DNA of 37,189 bases, taken from the NCBI GenBank assembly GCA_025966225.1, contig JAOPVI010000151.1, positions 1-37,189 on the forward strand, read 5' to 3'. Position 1 is the first letter of the stretch; the number at the start of each line of letters is the position of its first letter. The position numbers and the translations under genes are program-made. This document shows positions 15,018 through 23,385 of this stretch, piece after piece. Below the pieces are notes generated by a model that worked only from the letters and a program-made list of their open reading frames with translations, made no database searches and had not been told where the DNA came from. The stretch is from Mycobacterium sp. (GTDB taxonomy: Bacteria > Actinomycetota > Actinomycetes > Mycobacteriales > Mycobacteriaceae).

Positions 15018-15910
15018 CAGACGTCAGTCTGGCGACGCGCGCTATCGAGCCCGAGTCCTCGCCGATCACGGCAGGTGCCACGCGCGCCCGGGACGTGTTC
15101 CTACCGGGGAATTCTCGGCAGTCCACGCCGCTGGCATCGATATGGCAACGGCTGCACTGGCCGCTTGGCATCTACACCACGCCGGTCCTGATCCTCGTCG
15201 TTTGGGAAGTGCTCGGCCTGACGGGAATACTTCCCCCGTTGTACGCGCCCGCCCCGACCGACATCGCGAGTACGGCGGTGCAGTTGTGGAACGACGGAGT
15301 CCTGGGTCCCGACCTCGCGATCTCGCTGCAACGAGCGGGCCTCGGTCTTGCGCTTGGTTTGAGCGTGGGCATCGGGACCGGGGTGCTGGGCGGCTTCCTC
15401 CGACGTGGTGAGTACCTCTTCAATGGATTGGCCCAGATCCTCAACACCATCCCGCTGTTGGCCGTGCTGCCACTGATGATCGTGTGGTTCGGCATCGACG
15501 AGTTGACCAAGGTTCTACTCATCGCGTTCGGGGCCGGGGTACCGATGTACCTCAACCTGTTCGCCGCCATCCGCGGGGTGGACCAGCGGCTGATCGAAAT
15601 GGCGCGCACCACCGGCGCGGGGCGGTTGCGGGTGGTCACCTGGGTGCTGCTCCCAGGCGCACTGCCCGGATTCCTTGTGGGGCTGCGCTTCTCGCTGGCC
15701 TACAGCGTGCTCGGGCTGGTGGCCGCCGAAACGATCAACGCCGACCAGGGGCTGGGCTTCCTGGTGACGCAGGCGCAGACCTACCTGCAGACCAACCAGG
15801 TCTTCGTCGGCCTGGTCATCTACTCGATCCTCGGGCTGCTCGCCGACCAGTTGGTCCGCATCCTCGAACGGGTGCTGCTGCGGTGGCGGCCCAGCTATGA
15901 GGCGGGATGA
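15014..15910 (+). CDS. ssuC: Sulfonate/nitrate-type ABC transporter permease
   Basis: 298 residues from ATG 15014, after TGGAG with 8-nt spacing. It is a BPD_transp_1 permease of the SsuC/TauC/NrtB group with six membrane segments. It has the EAA loop facing the ATPase (EMARTTGAGRLRVVTWVLLPGALPGFLVG) and the entry LPPLYAPAPTDIASTAVQLW. It should carry aliphatic sulfonates or related organosulfur across the membrane with the SsuB and SsuA homologues downstream. Its stop overlaps the ssuB start (ATGA), so the genes form one operon. The gene symbol reflects family and neighbours; taurine or aromatic sulfonates are equally possible substrates. Confidence 0.88.
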   Translation: MTDVSLATRAIEPESSPITAGATRARDVFLPGNSRQSTPLASIWQRLHWPLGIYTTPVLILVVWEVLGLTGILPPLYAPAPTDIASTAVQLWNDGVLGPDLAISLQRAGLGLALGLSVGIGTGVLGGFLRRGEYLFNGLAQILNTIPLLAVLPLMIVWFGIDELTKVLLIAFGAGVPMYLNLFAAIRGVDQRLIEMARTTGAGRLRVVTWVLLPGALPGFLVGLRFSLAYSVLGLVAAETINADQGLGFLVTQAQTYLQTNQVFVGLVIYSILGLLADQLVRILERVLLRWRPSYEAG

Positions 15911-16638
15911 CCACCGCGGCTCTGACCTCGTCGCGCCAGCAGTTCGGCGTGCTCGCCGAACAGGTGGTCCGCACGTTCGGCGGCCGCACCGTGCTCGACC
16001 ACTTGGATTTGACGATCGACGACGAGGAGCTCGTGGTCTTGCTGGGCCCATCGGGTTGCGGCAAGAGCACCCTGCTCCGATTGCTTGCCGGTCTGGACCG
16101 GCCCGATGGTGGCCGCATCGAGGTTCCCGCCAAGCGCGCCATCGTCTTTCAAGGCGACCGGCTGCTGCCATGGCAGCGGGTGCTCCGAAACGTCACGATT
16201 GGGCTGCGTGGCCGGGACGCCGACCAAAGAGCCCGCAAGGCCTTGGCTGACGTACACCTCGCCGATCGCGAACGCGCCTGGCCCAAAGAACTTTCGGGTG
16301 GTGAAGCGCAGCGCGTGGCGCTGGCGCGTGCCCTGGTGGCCGAACCGGAGCTGATTCTGCTCGACGAGCCGTTTGCGGCGTTGGACGCGATCACCCGAGT
16401 TCGGATGCACGAGTTGGTTCGCGAGCTTCGGCGTGAGCACCAAGCCTCGATGTTGCTCGTCACCCACGACGTCGACGAAGCCATCGCGCTGGCCGACCGC
16501 ATTGTGATCATGAGCAACGGACGGATCGACAACGCCCACCGCGTGCGGCTGTCGGCCGCTGACCGCGGAGCAAGCGTCGCCCGGGAGGAATTCCGGGTGG
16601 CGCTGCTGGCGGACCTCGGCCTAGCCAGTACGCATTGA
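15907..16638 (+). CDS. ssuB: Sulfonate ABC transporter ATP-binding protein
   Basis: 243 residues. It has Walker A GPSGCGKST (47-55), a Q-loop at IVFQGDRLLPWQRV, the ABC signature LSGGEAQRVALARAL, Walker B LILLDEPFAALD, and the switch His in LLVTHDVDEAI. The short C-terminus and LLPWQRVLRNV fit the SsuB/TauB subgroup that powers sulfonate or nitrate import. It overlaps ssuC by 4 nt, and ssuA starts 35 bp downstream behind its own CAGGAG site. Family assignment is certain; substrate is inferred from the neighbours. Confidence 0.9.
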   Translation: MTTAALTSSRQQFGVLAEQVVRTFGGRTVLDHLDLTIDDEELVVLLGPSGCGKSTLLRLLAGLDRPDGGRIEVPAKRAIVFQGDRLLPWQRVLRNVTIGLRGRDADQRARKALADVHLADRERAWPKELSGGEAQRVALARALVAEPELILLDEPFAALDAITRVRMHELVRELRREHQASMLLVTHDVDEAIALADRIVIMSNGRIDNAHRVRLSAADRGASVAREEFRVALLADLGLASTH

Positions 16639-16673
16639 ACTCATCGCGTCATCCACCACGTACAGGAGCACAC

Positions 16674-17726
16674 ATGCCCGACAGATCCCTCCGAGTCCTC
16701 GGCGCCGCGGCGCTGCTCACAGTGGCGAGCGTCCTTGCGGCCTGCAGTTCCTCGTCGCCGGCTGCACACGGTCCGCTGAGCAAATCGGGCGACTCATCCA
16801 CTGCTGCCAGCCATCCCGAGTGGAGTCAATACACCTTCACCATCGGCGACAACGGCGGCGATGGCAGCGTGGAACTGGCGAAGGTGACGGGCGCGTTCGA
16901 CGACGCCCCCTACAAGATCAAGTTCGCCCGGTTCGACTACGGTCCGCCGCTGGTGCAGGCTGCCGCTGCAGGCGACATCGACCTCGGTTACGTGGGCACC
17001 GTCCCTCCGATCACCGGAGCGGCACAGCAGTATGGGTTCAAGATCGTCGCCACGCAGCACGGCGCCGACGCGACCAAATCGGCCGAGAACATCATCGTGC
17101 CCAAGGACTCTCCGATCCAGACGCTGAGCGATCTCAAGGGTAAGAAGATCGCCATCCCGCAGGGCAGTTCGGCCCACGGCCTGGCGTTGCTGGCGCTGAA
17201 AAGCGTTGGCCTGAGCCCCAAGGACGTCGAACTCGTCTACCTCAGCCCGGCCGCGGGCGCCACGGCGTTCAACACCGGCAAGGTGGACGCCTGGTCCATC
17301 TGGAACCCGCAGTCGACGATCGCGGTGGGCGACGGCGCCCGCATCATCGCCAAGGGCCTGCCCCCCATCGACCAGGTCAACAATTACTACGTGGCGACTG
17401 ACAAGTCGCTCACCGACCCCGTCAGGCGGGCGGCTCTGACCGACGTGCTGACGCGTATCGCCCGGATCTTCAACTGGGCGCAGCAGAACCCCGACGAGTA
17501 CGCCAAGGCCATCGCGAAGGAGACCGGCGTCCCGCTCGACGACGCCAGGGCAACCGTGGACTCGTACCCGTTCAAGGTCACTCAAGTCCTGCCCGAGGAC
17601 ATCAAGGCCGAGCAGGAGCTCAGCAACGCCTTCCTGGAGGCCGGTGAGATCAAGAAGCAAGTCGACGTCACGACCATCACCGACAACCTGCTGCCCGACG
17701 GCTTCGACAGCACGCAGGTGTCCTGA
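16674..17726 (+). CDS. ssuA: Sulfonate ABC transporter substrate-binding lipoprotein
   Basis: 350 residues from ATG 16674 (CAGGAG 6 nt upstream). A lipoprotein signal ends in the lipobox L-A-A-C, Cys24, so the protein is anchored outside the membrane. The binding fold is of the SsuA/THI5/NMT1 type: KIKFARFDYGPPLVQAAAAG, DIDLGYVGTVPPITGA, LKGKKIAIPQGSSAHGLALL, GKVDAWSIWNPQ. These are the usual stretches of aliphatic sulfonate binding proteins. It follows ssuC-ssuB and precedes a DszA-family monooxygenase by 33 bp, linking uptake directly to a desulfurising oxygenase. Confidence 0.9.
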   Translation: MPDRSLRVLGAAALLTVASVLAACSSSSPAAHGPLSKSGDSSTAASHPEWSQYTFTIGDNGGDGSVELAKVTGAFDDAPYKIKFARFDYGPPLVQAAAAGDIDLGYVGTVPPITGAAQQYGFKIVATQHGADATKSAENIIVPKDSPIQTLSDLKGKKIAIPQGSSAHGLALLALKSVGLSPKDVELVYLSPAAGATAFNTGKVDAWSIWNPQSTIAVGDGARIIAKGLPPIDQVNNYYVATDKSLTDPVRRAALTDVLTRIARIFNWAQQNPDEYAKAIAKETGVPLDDARATVDSYPFKVTQVLPEDIKAEQELSNAFLEAGEIKKQVDVTTITDNLLPDGFDSTQVS

Positions 17727-17759
17727 GGCACAACTCATTCCAACCAACGGAGACCATTG

Positions 17760-19094
17760 ATGGGTGCGCAGAAGCGGGAACTGCATCTCAACGCCTTCCT
17801 GATGGAGGCGGGCCACCACGAAGCAGCCTGGCGCCTTCCGGAGAGCAACCCGCGGGCCGACTTCGACCTGGACCACTGGATCAGGCTGGCCACGCTAGCG
17901 GAGCACGCCAAGTTCGACTCGCTGTTCCTGGCGGACGGCCCGGCTCTCACCGGCAGCGGCGCGTTCCGACCGCCGGGTCAGCTCGAGCCCTTCACCCTCT
18001 TGACCGCGCTGTCGCAGCACACCAGCCGGATCGGGCTGATCGCCACCGTGTCGTCGACCTACAACGAGCCGTACAACCTGGCGCGTCGACTCGCGTCTGT
18101 CGACCACGTCAGCGGTGGCCGCGCCGGCTGGAACATCGTCACCTCGGCAGGCGCCGACGAAGCGGCCAACTTCGGACTCGTCGATCGCCCCAGCCATGCG
18201 GGCCGCTACGCCCGCGCGGACGAGTTCCTCACCGTCGCCAAGGCGTTGTGGGACAGCTGGGAGAACGAAGCCGTCCTCGCCAATAAGGAGTCCGGACGAT
18301 ATGCCGACCCGAAGCGCCTGCACGCCGTCGGTCACGCCGGGCGCCACTTCCAGGTAGCGGGCCCGCTCAACGTCGAACGCCCACCCCAGGGCTACCCCCT
18401 GCTGGTACAGGCTGGATCCTCGGAGGACGGCAAGGCCTTCGCGGCCCAGCACGCGGAGGCGATCTTCACCGCCCATCAGACCTATGAACGCGCAGCGGAC
18501 TTCTACCGCGACGTCAAGGCCCGCGCGGCAGTGGCGGGCCGCGATCCCGACGGTGTGGTGGTGTTGCCCGGAATCGTGCCGTTCATCGGCTCGACCGAGG
18601 AAGAGGCCGCCGAACTGGCGCAGCGCTTCGACGAGCTCCGAATCCCGGAATACGGTCTGTCGCAGCTGGCCTGGAACTTCGAGGTGGACCCGGCGGCGTT
18701 CGAGCTCGACGCGCCGCTGCCCGACTTCATCCTGGCGCGCCCGAAACTCGAAGGCTCGCAAAGCAGATCAGACCTCATCATCGAGCTCGCGGTCCGCGAG
18801 CACCTGACGGTTCGAGAGCTGCTCTCCCGGCTGGGGGGCGGTCGCGGCCACTTCACCTTCGTCGGCACCCCCGATCAGGCCGCCGACACGATCGTCTCCT
18901 GGTTCGAAGGCGGCGCCGCCGACGGCTTCAACATCATGGCGCCGGCGCTGCCCTCGCAGCTGGAGACCTTCATCGAACAGGTGCTGCCGATACTGCGGAG
19001 CAAGGGCCTCTTCCGGGAGGAATATCGGGGCACCACGCTGCGCGAACACTATGGACTCTCGGTTCCCGCGAACCAGTTCCATCGCGATGCCTGA
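17760..19094 (+). CDS. FMNH2-dependent monooxygenase, NtaA/SnaA/DszA family
   Basis: 444 residues from ATG 17760 (GGAG 8 nt upstream; a TTG directly before is less likely). It is a luciferase-like TIM barrel of the nitrilotriacetate/dibenzothiophene-sulfone monooxygenase group. Motifs include LNAFLMEAGHHEAAWRLP at the start, LFLADGP, TVSSTYNEPYNLARRLASVD, SGGRAGWNIVTSAG, RYARADEFLTVAKALWDSW and VQAGSSEDGKAFAAQHAEAIF. The family cleaves C-N or C-S bonds using FMNH2 supplied by a separate reductase. Its place right after ssuCBA suggests it desulfurises the imported compound. No reductase gene is in the window. It overlaps the next gene by 8 nt. Confidence 0.88.
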   Translation: MGAQKRELHLNAFLMEAGHHEAAWRLPESNPRADFDLDHWIRLATLAEHAKFDSLFLADGPALTGSGAFRPPGQLEPFTLLTALSQHTSRIGLIATVSSTYNEPYNLARRLASVDHVSGGRAGWNIVTSAGADEAANFGLVDRPSHAGRYARADEFLTVAKALWDSWENEAVLANKESGRYADPKRLHAVGHAGRHFQVAGPLNVERPPQGYPLLVQAGSSEDGKAFAAQHAEAIFTAHQTYERAADFYRDVKARAAVAGRDPDGVVVLPGIVPFIGSTEEEAAELAQRFDELRIPEYGLSQLAWNFEVDPAAFELDAPLPDFILARPKLEGSQSRSDLIIELAVREHLTVRELLSRLGGGRGHFTFVGTPDQAADTIVSWFEGGAADGFNIMAPALPSQLETFIEQVLPILRSKGLFREEYRGTTLREHYGLSVPANQFHRDA

Positions 19095-19833
19095 CGAGCC
19101 GCCGCCCGCGCTGTCGATCAAGGGTCTGCGCAAGGTCTACCGCGGTGGCTTCACCGCGGTCTCGAACCTCGACCTGGAACTGTCCGACGGCGCGTTCTTC
19201 GGTCTGCTCGGCCCGAATGGTGCGGGCAAGACCACCCTCATCGGAGCTGTGAGCAACATCGTCCGGCCGACGGCCGGAGAACTGACGATATTCGGTCACG
19301 ATTACCGGACCAGGGAGGCCCGCCGATTGATCGGCCTTGCCGAACAGGACATCAACGTCGACCGCTTCCTGTCGATCCGGCAACTCCTCGTCTATCACGC
19401 CGGCTACCACGGCATCGGCCGCAAGACGGCGGTGCGCCGGACCGACGAGCTGCTCGGACTGTTCGGTCTCGAGCACAAGGCGGACGGCCGGGCATACGAA
19501 CTGTCCGGTGGCATGCAGCGCCGACTCGTCCTGGCCCGCGCCCTGATTCACCGGCCGCGCTTGCTGATCCTCGACGAACCGACCGCAGGCGTCGATGTCG
19601 CCTTGCGGTCCGAGATCTGGACATTGGTCAAGGGGCTCAACGCCGCGGGCACGACGATCCTGCCGACCACTCACTACCTGCAGGAAGCTGAGACGTTGTG
19701 CGACGACATCGCACTCATCGCGACCGGCCGGCTCGTCGACCGCGGGTCGGCCGCATCGCTGCGTCACCGGTACCAGGCGCGCGACATCTCCGAGGTCTAC
19801 GACCGGGTCATGACCGCGGAGGCCGCGTCATGA
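19087..19833 (+). CDS. ABC-2 type transporter ATP-binding protein
   Basis: 248 residues from ATG 19087, inside the end of the monooxygenase gene. It has Walker A GPNGAGKT (42-49), signature LSGGMQRRLVLARAL, Walker B LLILDEPTAGVD and the switch His in LPTTHYLQEAE. D-E-P-T-A-G-V-D and T-T-H-Y-L-Q-E-A-E place it with DrrA/NodI/YadG-type ATPases of exporters, not with importers such as SsuB. It overlaps the permease gene that follows (ATGA). Placement inside an import-and-desulfurise operon suggests export of a product or of the carbon skeleton left after desulfurisation; this is inference. Confidence 0.88.
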   Translation: MPDEPPPALSIKGLRKVYRGGFTAVSNLDLELSDGAFFGLLGPNGAGKTTLIGAVSNIVRPTAGELTIFGHDYRTREARRLIGLAEQDINVDRFLSIRQLLVYHAGYHGIGRKTAVRRTDELLGLFGLEHKADGRAYELSGGMQRRLVLARALIHRPRLLILDEPTAGVDVALRSEIWTLVKGLNAAGTTILPTTHYLQEAETLCDDIALIATGRLVDRGSAASLRHRYQARDISEVYDRVMTAEAAS

Positions 19834-20642
19834 GCGGCATCGACGTCCAGCGACTCACCCCGTATGACGAGCCCTTCGACGCCGAGCGCGCCCCCTTTCT
19901 CTGGCTGGTCGAGCGAGAGGTGTTGCGGTTCCTCAACATCTGGCTGTACGCGATCGCAGGTCCCGTACTGTCCACCATCCTGTTCGTGGTCGTCTTCGGC
20001 TCGGCGTTGGGGCAGCGCGTCGCGCCGATCGACGGCGTCGCGTACGGACAGTTCATCGTGCCGGGCTTGTTCGCTCAGGCTGTGCTGACCGTTGGGTTCG
20101 TCAACGGCACGACCAGTCTGTTCGAATCGCGCCGCGACAGGTACATCAACGACGTGTTCGCCAGTCCTCTGCGATGGTGGGAGCTCAACGCGGCATTGGT
20201 GACCGGCGGAGTCGTCCGCGGCACCATCGTCGGTGCCGGTGTACTCGCGGTCGCTCTGCCGCTCACCCACACCGCAGGCGTGGCCCGGCCGTTCGTATTC
20301 GTGTTCGGCACGGTCGCAGTGCTTTTGGTGGCCGGCCAGGTCGGTGTGATTGCAGGCAGCCTCGCCAAGTCCCTCGATCACGTGTACTCGATGGAGTCGA
20401 TCATCCTGCTGCCGCTTGGATTCCTCGGCGGAGTCTTCTACTCCGTCGAGCAGCTGCCACGAGTCTGGGATGTGCTCAGTCGTATCAACCCGGTGTTCTG
20501 GTTGGTCCAGGTGGAGCGCATCGGAGTGCTGGGGCACGCCGACGTCGGGGCAGTAGCCGCGCTCATCGTGGTGTGGGCCCTGGCCGCGGCACTGACGATG
20601 TGGTCCGCGGTCATCTTCGGCACGAATCGCCTGAAAGCCTAG
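19830..20642 (+). CDS. ABC-2 type transporter permease
   Basis: 270 residues. The protein has about six membrane segments (LNIWLYAIAGPVLSTILFVVVF; FIVPGLFAQAVLTVGFVN; a hydrophobic run around IVGAGVLAVALPLTH; FVFGTVAVLLVAGQVGVIAGSL in parts; LLPLGFLGGVFYS; a final helix before the C-terminus). It carries the ABC-2 signature region: FESRRDRYINDVFASPLRWWE followed by PLGFLGGVFYSVEQLP and NPVFWLVQ. It pairs with the ATPase upstream to form a DrrAB/NodIJ/YadGH-like exporter. It ends 12 bp before the flavoprotein gene. Confidence 0.88.
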   Translation: MSGIDVQRLTPYDEPFDAERAPFLWLVEREVLRFLNIWLYAIAGPVLSTILFVVVFGSALGQRVAPIDGVAYGQFIVPGLFAQAVLTVGFVNGTTSLFESRRDRYINDVFASPLRWWELNAALVTGGVVRGTIVGAGVLAVALPLTHTAGVARPFVFVFGTVAVLLVAGQVGVIAGSLAKSLDHVYSMESIILLPLGFLGGVFYSVEQLPRVWDVLSRINPVFWLVQVERIGVLGHADVGAVAALIVVWALAAALTMWSAVIFGTNRLKA

Positions 20643-20654
20643 AGAAGGAGTGTC

Positions 20655-22250
20655 ATGACGGAAATCGTTGCCGAAGAAACGCTTTCGACAGACGTGCTTG
20701 TGATCGGCGGCGGTCCGGCGGGCACGTGGGCCGCCATCAAGGCTGCGCAGGCCGGCGCCGACGTCGTCCTGGTGGACAAGGGACATACCGGATCCAGCGG
20801 TGCCACGGCTTCGGTCGGCACCGGCATCTGGTACGTCGACGACGTCCCCGAACTCCGAGAGGCGGCCATGGCAAGCCGGGATGCCCTCGGCGGCCACCTC
20901 GCCGAACGCGACTGGATGACCCGCGTGCTCGACGAAACTCACGCCCGGGTGGACGAACTCGCCACGGTGCAGCGCTACCCGTTCCCCGTCGACACATACG
21001 GCAGGCTGATCCGAAATGACCTGCAAGGGCCCGAGTACATGCGCCGACAGCGCGCCCGCGTGAAACGCCTGGGAGTGCGCATCCTCGATCACACTCCGGC
21101 GCTGGAGCTGTTGGTCGACGAGGATGGCGTGGTGGCGGGGGCGGTGGCCCTGGACCGCAACTCGGGACATACGGTGCGCATCGAAGCCGGAGCAGTGGTG
21201 CTCGCCGCCGGTGGGTGCGCCTTCCAGTCCAAGTCGCTTGGCTGTGACGTCAACACGGGGGACGGCGCACTCATGGCCGTCGAGGCGGGGGCGATCCTGT
21301 CGGGCATGGAGTTCTCCAACTCCTTCGCCATCGCGCCCAAGGGAACCTCGCTAACCAAGACCGCTTACTACTCGTGGGCGACGTTCTACCGCGGCGACCG
21401 AACGCCCATCGAGGGAGCGGGCAGCGCTCGCGGTCGTACCGTCATCGCCAAGACGCTCTGCGACGAACCGGTTTTCGCGCGGATCGACCGGGCCACCGAG
21501 GCGGAGCAGATCGGAATGCGCAAGGGCCAGCCCAACTTCTTCCTCGTCTTCGACCGACTGGGCATCGATCCCTTCGCCGACTTCTTCGAGATCACCCTGG
21601 TGGCCGAGGGAACGGTTCGCGGTACGGGCGGTGTTCGCGTCGCGGACTACGACTGCGCCACCGACGTGCCCGGGCTCTATGCCGCAGGTGACACGGCGAC
21701 GCGTGAACTGATCTGCGGCGGCTTCACCGGCGGTGGCAGCCACAACGCTGCGTGGGCCGCGTGCTCGGGCAGTTGGGCGGGTCGGGCCGCGGCGAGTTTC
21801 GCGACCCGTCGAGGTCGTCGGGTCGCCGCGCTGCGCGCGGTCGGCGGCGCCGGACTGCGGCCCGACGGACCCGTCGGACTCGACTACCGGGCAGTGACCG
21901 CCGCGGTCCAACGCCACGTGCTTCCCCATCAACACAACTTCCTGCGCCACGGCGAACACCTGGACCCGGCCTTGCAGTCGTTGCACGACATCTGGTCGGC
22001 GGTGCGTGCGAGCCTGGGTGCCACGGGGGAAGACATCTTCCGGTCGCGGGAGGCGGCTGCGATGGCGGCCCACAGCCGCTGGATGTATCACGCTGCGCTG
22101 AAACGTACCGAGACCTGTGGCATGCACAAGCGCGTCGACTTTCCCTCACAGGATGGGGCACAGCGTTACCGGCTACTGACGGGTGGTCTCGATGACCTGT
22201 GGACCCGACCCGAGCGCGTCAGGGACGCGGTCGGGGGGCGGGCGGCGTGA
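20655..22250 (+). CDS. FAD-dependent oxidoreductase, fumarate reductase / AprA-like flavoprotein
   Basis: 531 residues, with GAGAAGGAG 5 nt before the ATG. It has an N-terminal FAD site VLVIGGGPAGTWAAIKAAQAG (residues 14-34, in two parts), then LVDKGHTGSSGATASVGTG. Late flavin-contact stretches are GAVVLAAGGCAFQS and DVPGLYAAGDTATREL, followed by GGSHNAAWAACSG. This is the succinate dehydrogenase/fumarate reductase/adenylylsulfate reductase-alpha superfamily. The fumarate-reductase H-T-M-G-G substrate motif is not seen (RGTGGVRVADYDCATD instead), so the substrate differs. The next gene, overlapping by 4 nt, is a two-cluster ferredoxin, as in AprAB. Whether it reduces APS, sulfite or an organic sulfur compound cannot be told. 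Confidence 0.8.
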   Translation: MTEIVAEETLSTDVLVIGGGPAGTWAAIKAAQAGADVVLVDKGHTGSSGATASVGTGIWYVDDVPELREAAMASRDALGGHLAERDWMTRVLDETHARVDELATVQRYPFPVDTYGRLIRNDLQGPEYMRRQRARVKRLGVRILDHTPALELLVDEDGVVAGAVALDRNSGHTVRIEAGAVVLAAGGCAFQSKSLGCDVNTGDGALMAVEAGAILSGMEFSNSFAIAPKGTSLTKTAYYSWATFYRGDRTPIEGAGSARGRTVIAKTLCDEPVFARIDRATEAEQIGMRKGQPNFFLVFDRLGIDPFADFFEITLVAEGTVRGTGGVRVADYDCATDVPGLYAAGDTATRELICGGFTGGGSHNAAWAACSGSWAGRAAASFATRRGRRVAALRAVGGAGLRPDGPVGLDYRAVTAAVQRHVLPHQHNFLRHGEHLDPALQSLHDIWSAVRASLGATGEDIFRSREAAAMAAHSRWMYHAALKRTETCGMHKRVDFPSQDGAQRYRLLTGGLDDLWTRPERVRDAVGGRAA

Positions 22251-22579
22251 TCGAAATCGTTGCGGCCGAACGCTGTATCGGCTGCGATCGCTGCGTCGAG
22301 GTATGTCCGACCCGGGTATTCGATCGCGGCGCCGATGGCGTACCCGTGATCGCCAGGCACGACAGCTGCCAGACCTGCTTTCAGTGTGAGGCATACTGCC
22401 CGACCGACGCGTTGTTCGTTGCACCGCTAGCCACGCCCGCACCCGCTGACTCGAGTTTCCGCAACTCCACGCACCTGCAGGCCAGTGGATTGCTCGGCGG
22501 CTACCGCCGCGAACTGGGCTGGGGAAGCGGGCGCAAACCGGGTGCGCGCTCAGCCGTCGGCCCGGAATATCCGGACTGA
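22247..22579 (+). CDS. 2[4Fe-4S] ferredoxin, AprB-like partner of the flavoprotein
   Basis: 110 residues from GTG 22247, overlapping the flavoprotein stop (GTGA). There are two full 4Fe-4S motifs: C10-x2-C13-x2-C16-x3-C20-P and C41-x2-C44-x2-C47-x3-C51-P. A tail of about 55 residues without Cys follows (FRNSTHLQASGLLGGYRREL, then RKPGARSAV), longer than in small ferredoxins and reminiscent of the AprB tail that wraps around AprA. It should pass electrons to or from the FAD of the upstream subunit. It ends the operon and converges with the DUF1684 gene, with 17 bp between stops. Confidence 0.87.
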   Translation: MIEIVAAERCIGCDRCVEVCPTRVFDRGADGVPVIARHDSCQTCFQCEAYCPTDALFVAPLATPAPADSSFRNSTHLQASGLLGGYRRELGWGSGRKPGARSAVGPEYPD

Positions 22580-22596
22580 CAACGACGTCGGCTGCT

Positions 22597-23370
22597 CTAG
22601 CGTGGGTTCTTCTCGCCGGCCTCGACGGCGACGGTCAGCCTGTTCTCGGCCGGCGCTACCGGGCACGTCGCGAAGTCGGTGAACGAGCACGGCAGGTTCG
22701 ACGCCCGATTGAAGTCGAGCGTCACTGCCCCGTCCGCGCCCGGAGCGGTAAGCGAAAGCGACCGTGCGCCAGGGTAGGTCGTGACGCCGCTGGTCGCGTC
22801 GGTGAACAGCACGTGCAACTCGCCGGTCGGGCGGCCGAACGCGACCAGTTGCAGTGCGGCGCCGGCCAGTTCGAAGTCGATGACACCGACGGCCGTGTGG
22901 TGGTGCGCGAGCCCTTCGACGACCGCTCCCGTGGTGACGGTCTTCGGAACCTCGTACGGTGTGAAGGAGCCGTTCACACGCCACCGCTGGCCCGGCGCGT
23001 AGGTGGGAATCCCGTGGTACGCCTGCAGGTGCGGCGACTTCGGGTCGTGTACCCGCAGCGCGACGGAGCCGGTTCGGCGGATCACCTCGATGCGGCGGTC
23101 CCCGTCGTCGACCAGCAGCCCTGGTGCGCCTTCGGCCGGTTCCAGCCGCTCTGTTCCGTCGAGCTCCTCGACAAACGCCGCGTCGGCGTCCGCTCGCCAC
23201 CGACCGGGAAGATCGGCGATGGTCTCGAAGTCTTCGGTGAGCCAGTACAAACCGGTGATGCTCACCCAGCCGAGCGGATCCCGGTAGTAGCGCTCGCGAT
23301 CGCCGTGCCACTCGCTCCACGCGGCTTCGAACGTTTCTTCTGCGGTATCTGCGGCGGTTGTCATGATCAC
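22597..23370 (-). CDS. DUF1684 family protein
   Basis: 257 residues from GTG 23370 (GGAAGG 6 nt upstream); ATG 23364 would shorten it by two residues. Family landmarks are WVSITGLYWLTEDF, ALRVHDPKSPHLQAYHGIPTY, WRVNGSFTPYEVPKTV, LFTDATSGVTTYPGARSL and the C-terminal LDFNRASNLPCSFTDFATCP followed by NRLTVAVEAGEKNP. DUF1684 proteins have no proven role that I can name. This one is the last gene of a minus-strand operon with three luciferase-like monooxygenases (15 bp gap), so it may act on their substrate or product. Confidence 0.85.
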   Translation of the reverse strand: MIMTTAADTAEETFEAAWSEWHGDRERYYRDPLGWVSITGLYWLTEDFETIADLPGRWRADADAAFVEELDGTERLEPAEGAPGLLVDDGDRRIEVIRRTGSVALRVHDPKSPHLQAYHGIPTYAPGQRWRVNGSFTPYEVPKTVTTGAVVEGLAHHHTAVGVIDFELAGAALQLVAFGRPTGELHVLFTDATSGVTTYPGARSLSLTAPGADGAVTLDFNRASNLPCSFTDFATCPVAPAENRLTVAVEAGEKNPR

Positions 23371-23385
23371 TGAATTCCTTCCGAG

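Noticed and set aside
19087..20642. The ABC-2 pair as an antibiotic-resistance (DrrAB) exporter
   Set aside because: The family resemblance is real, but it overlaps the monooxygenase gene and lies 12 bp before the flavoprotein gene, so a role in the organosulfur operon is more likely; no resistance or biosynthesis genes are near.
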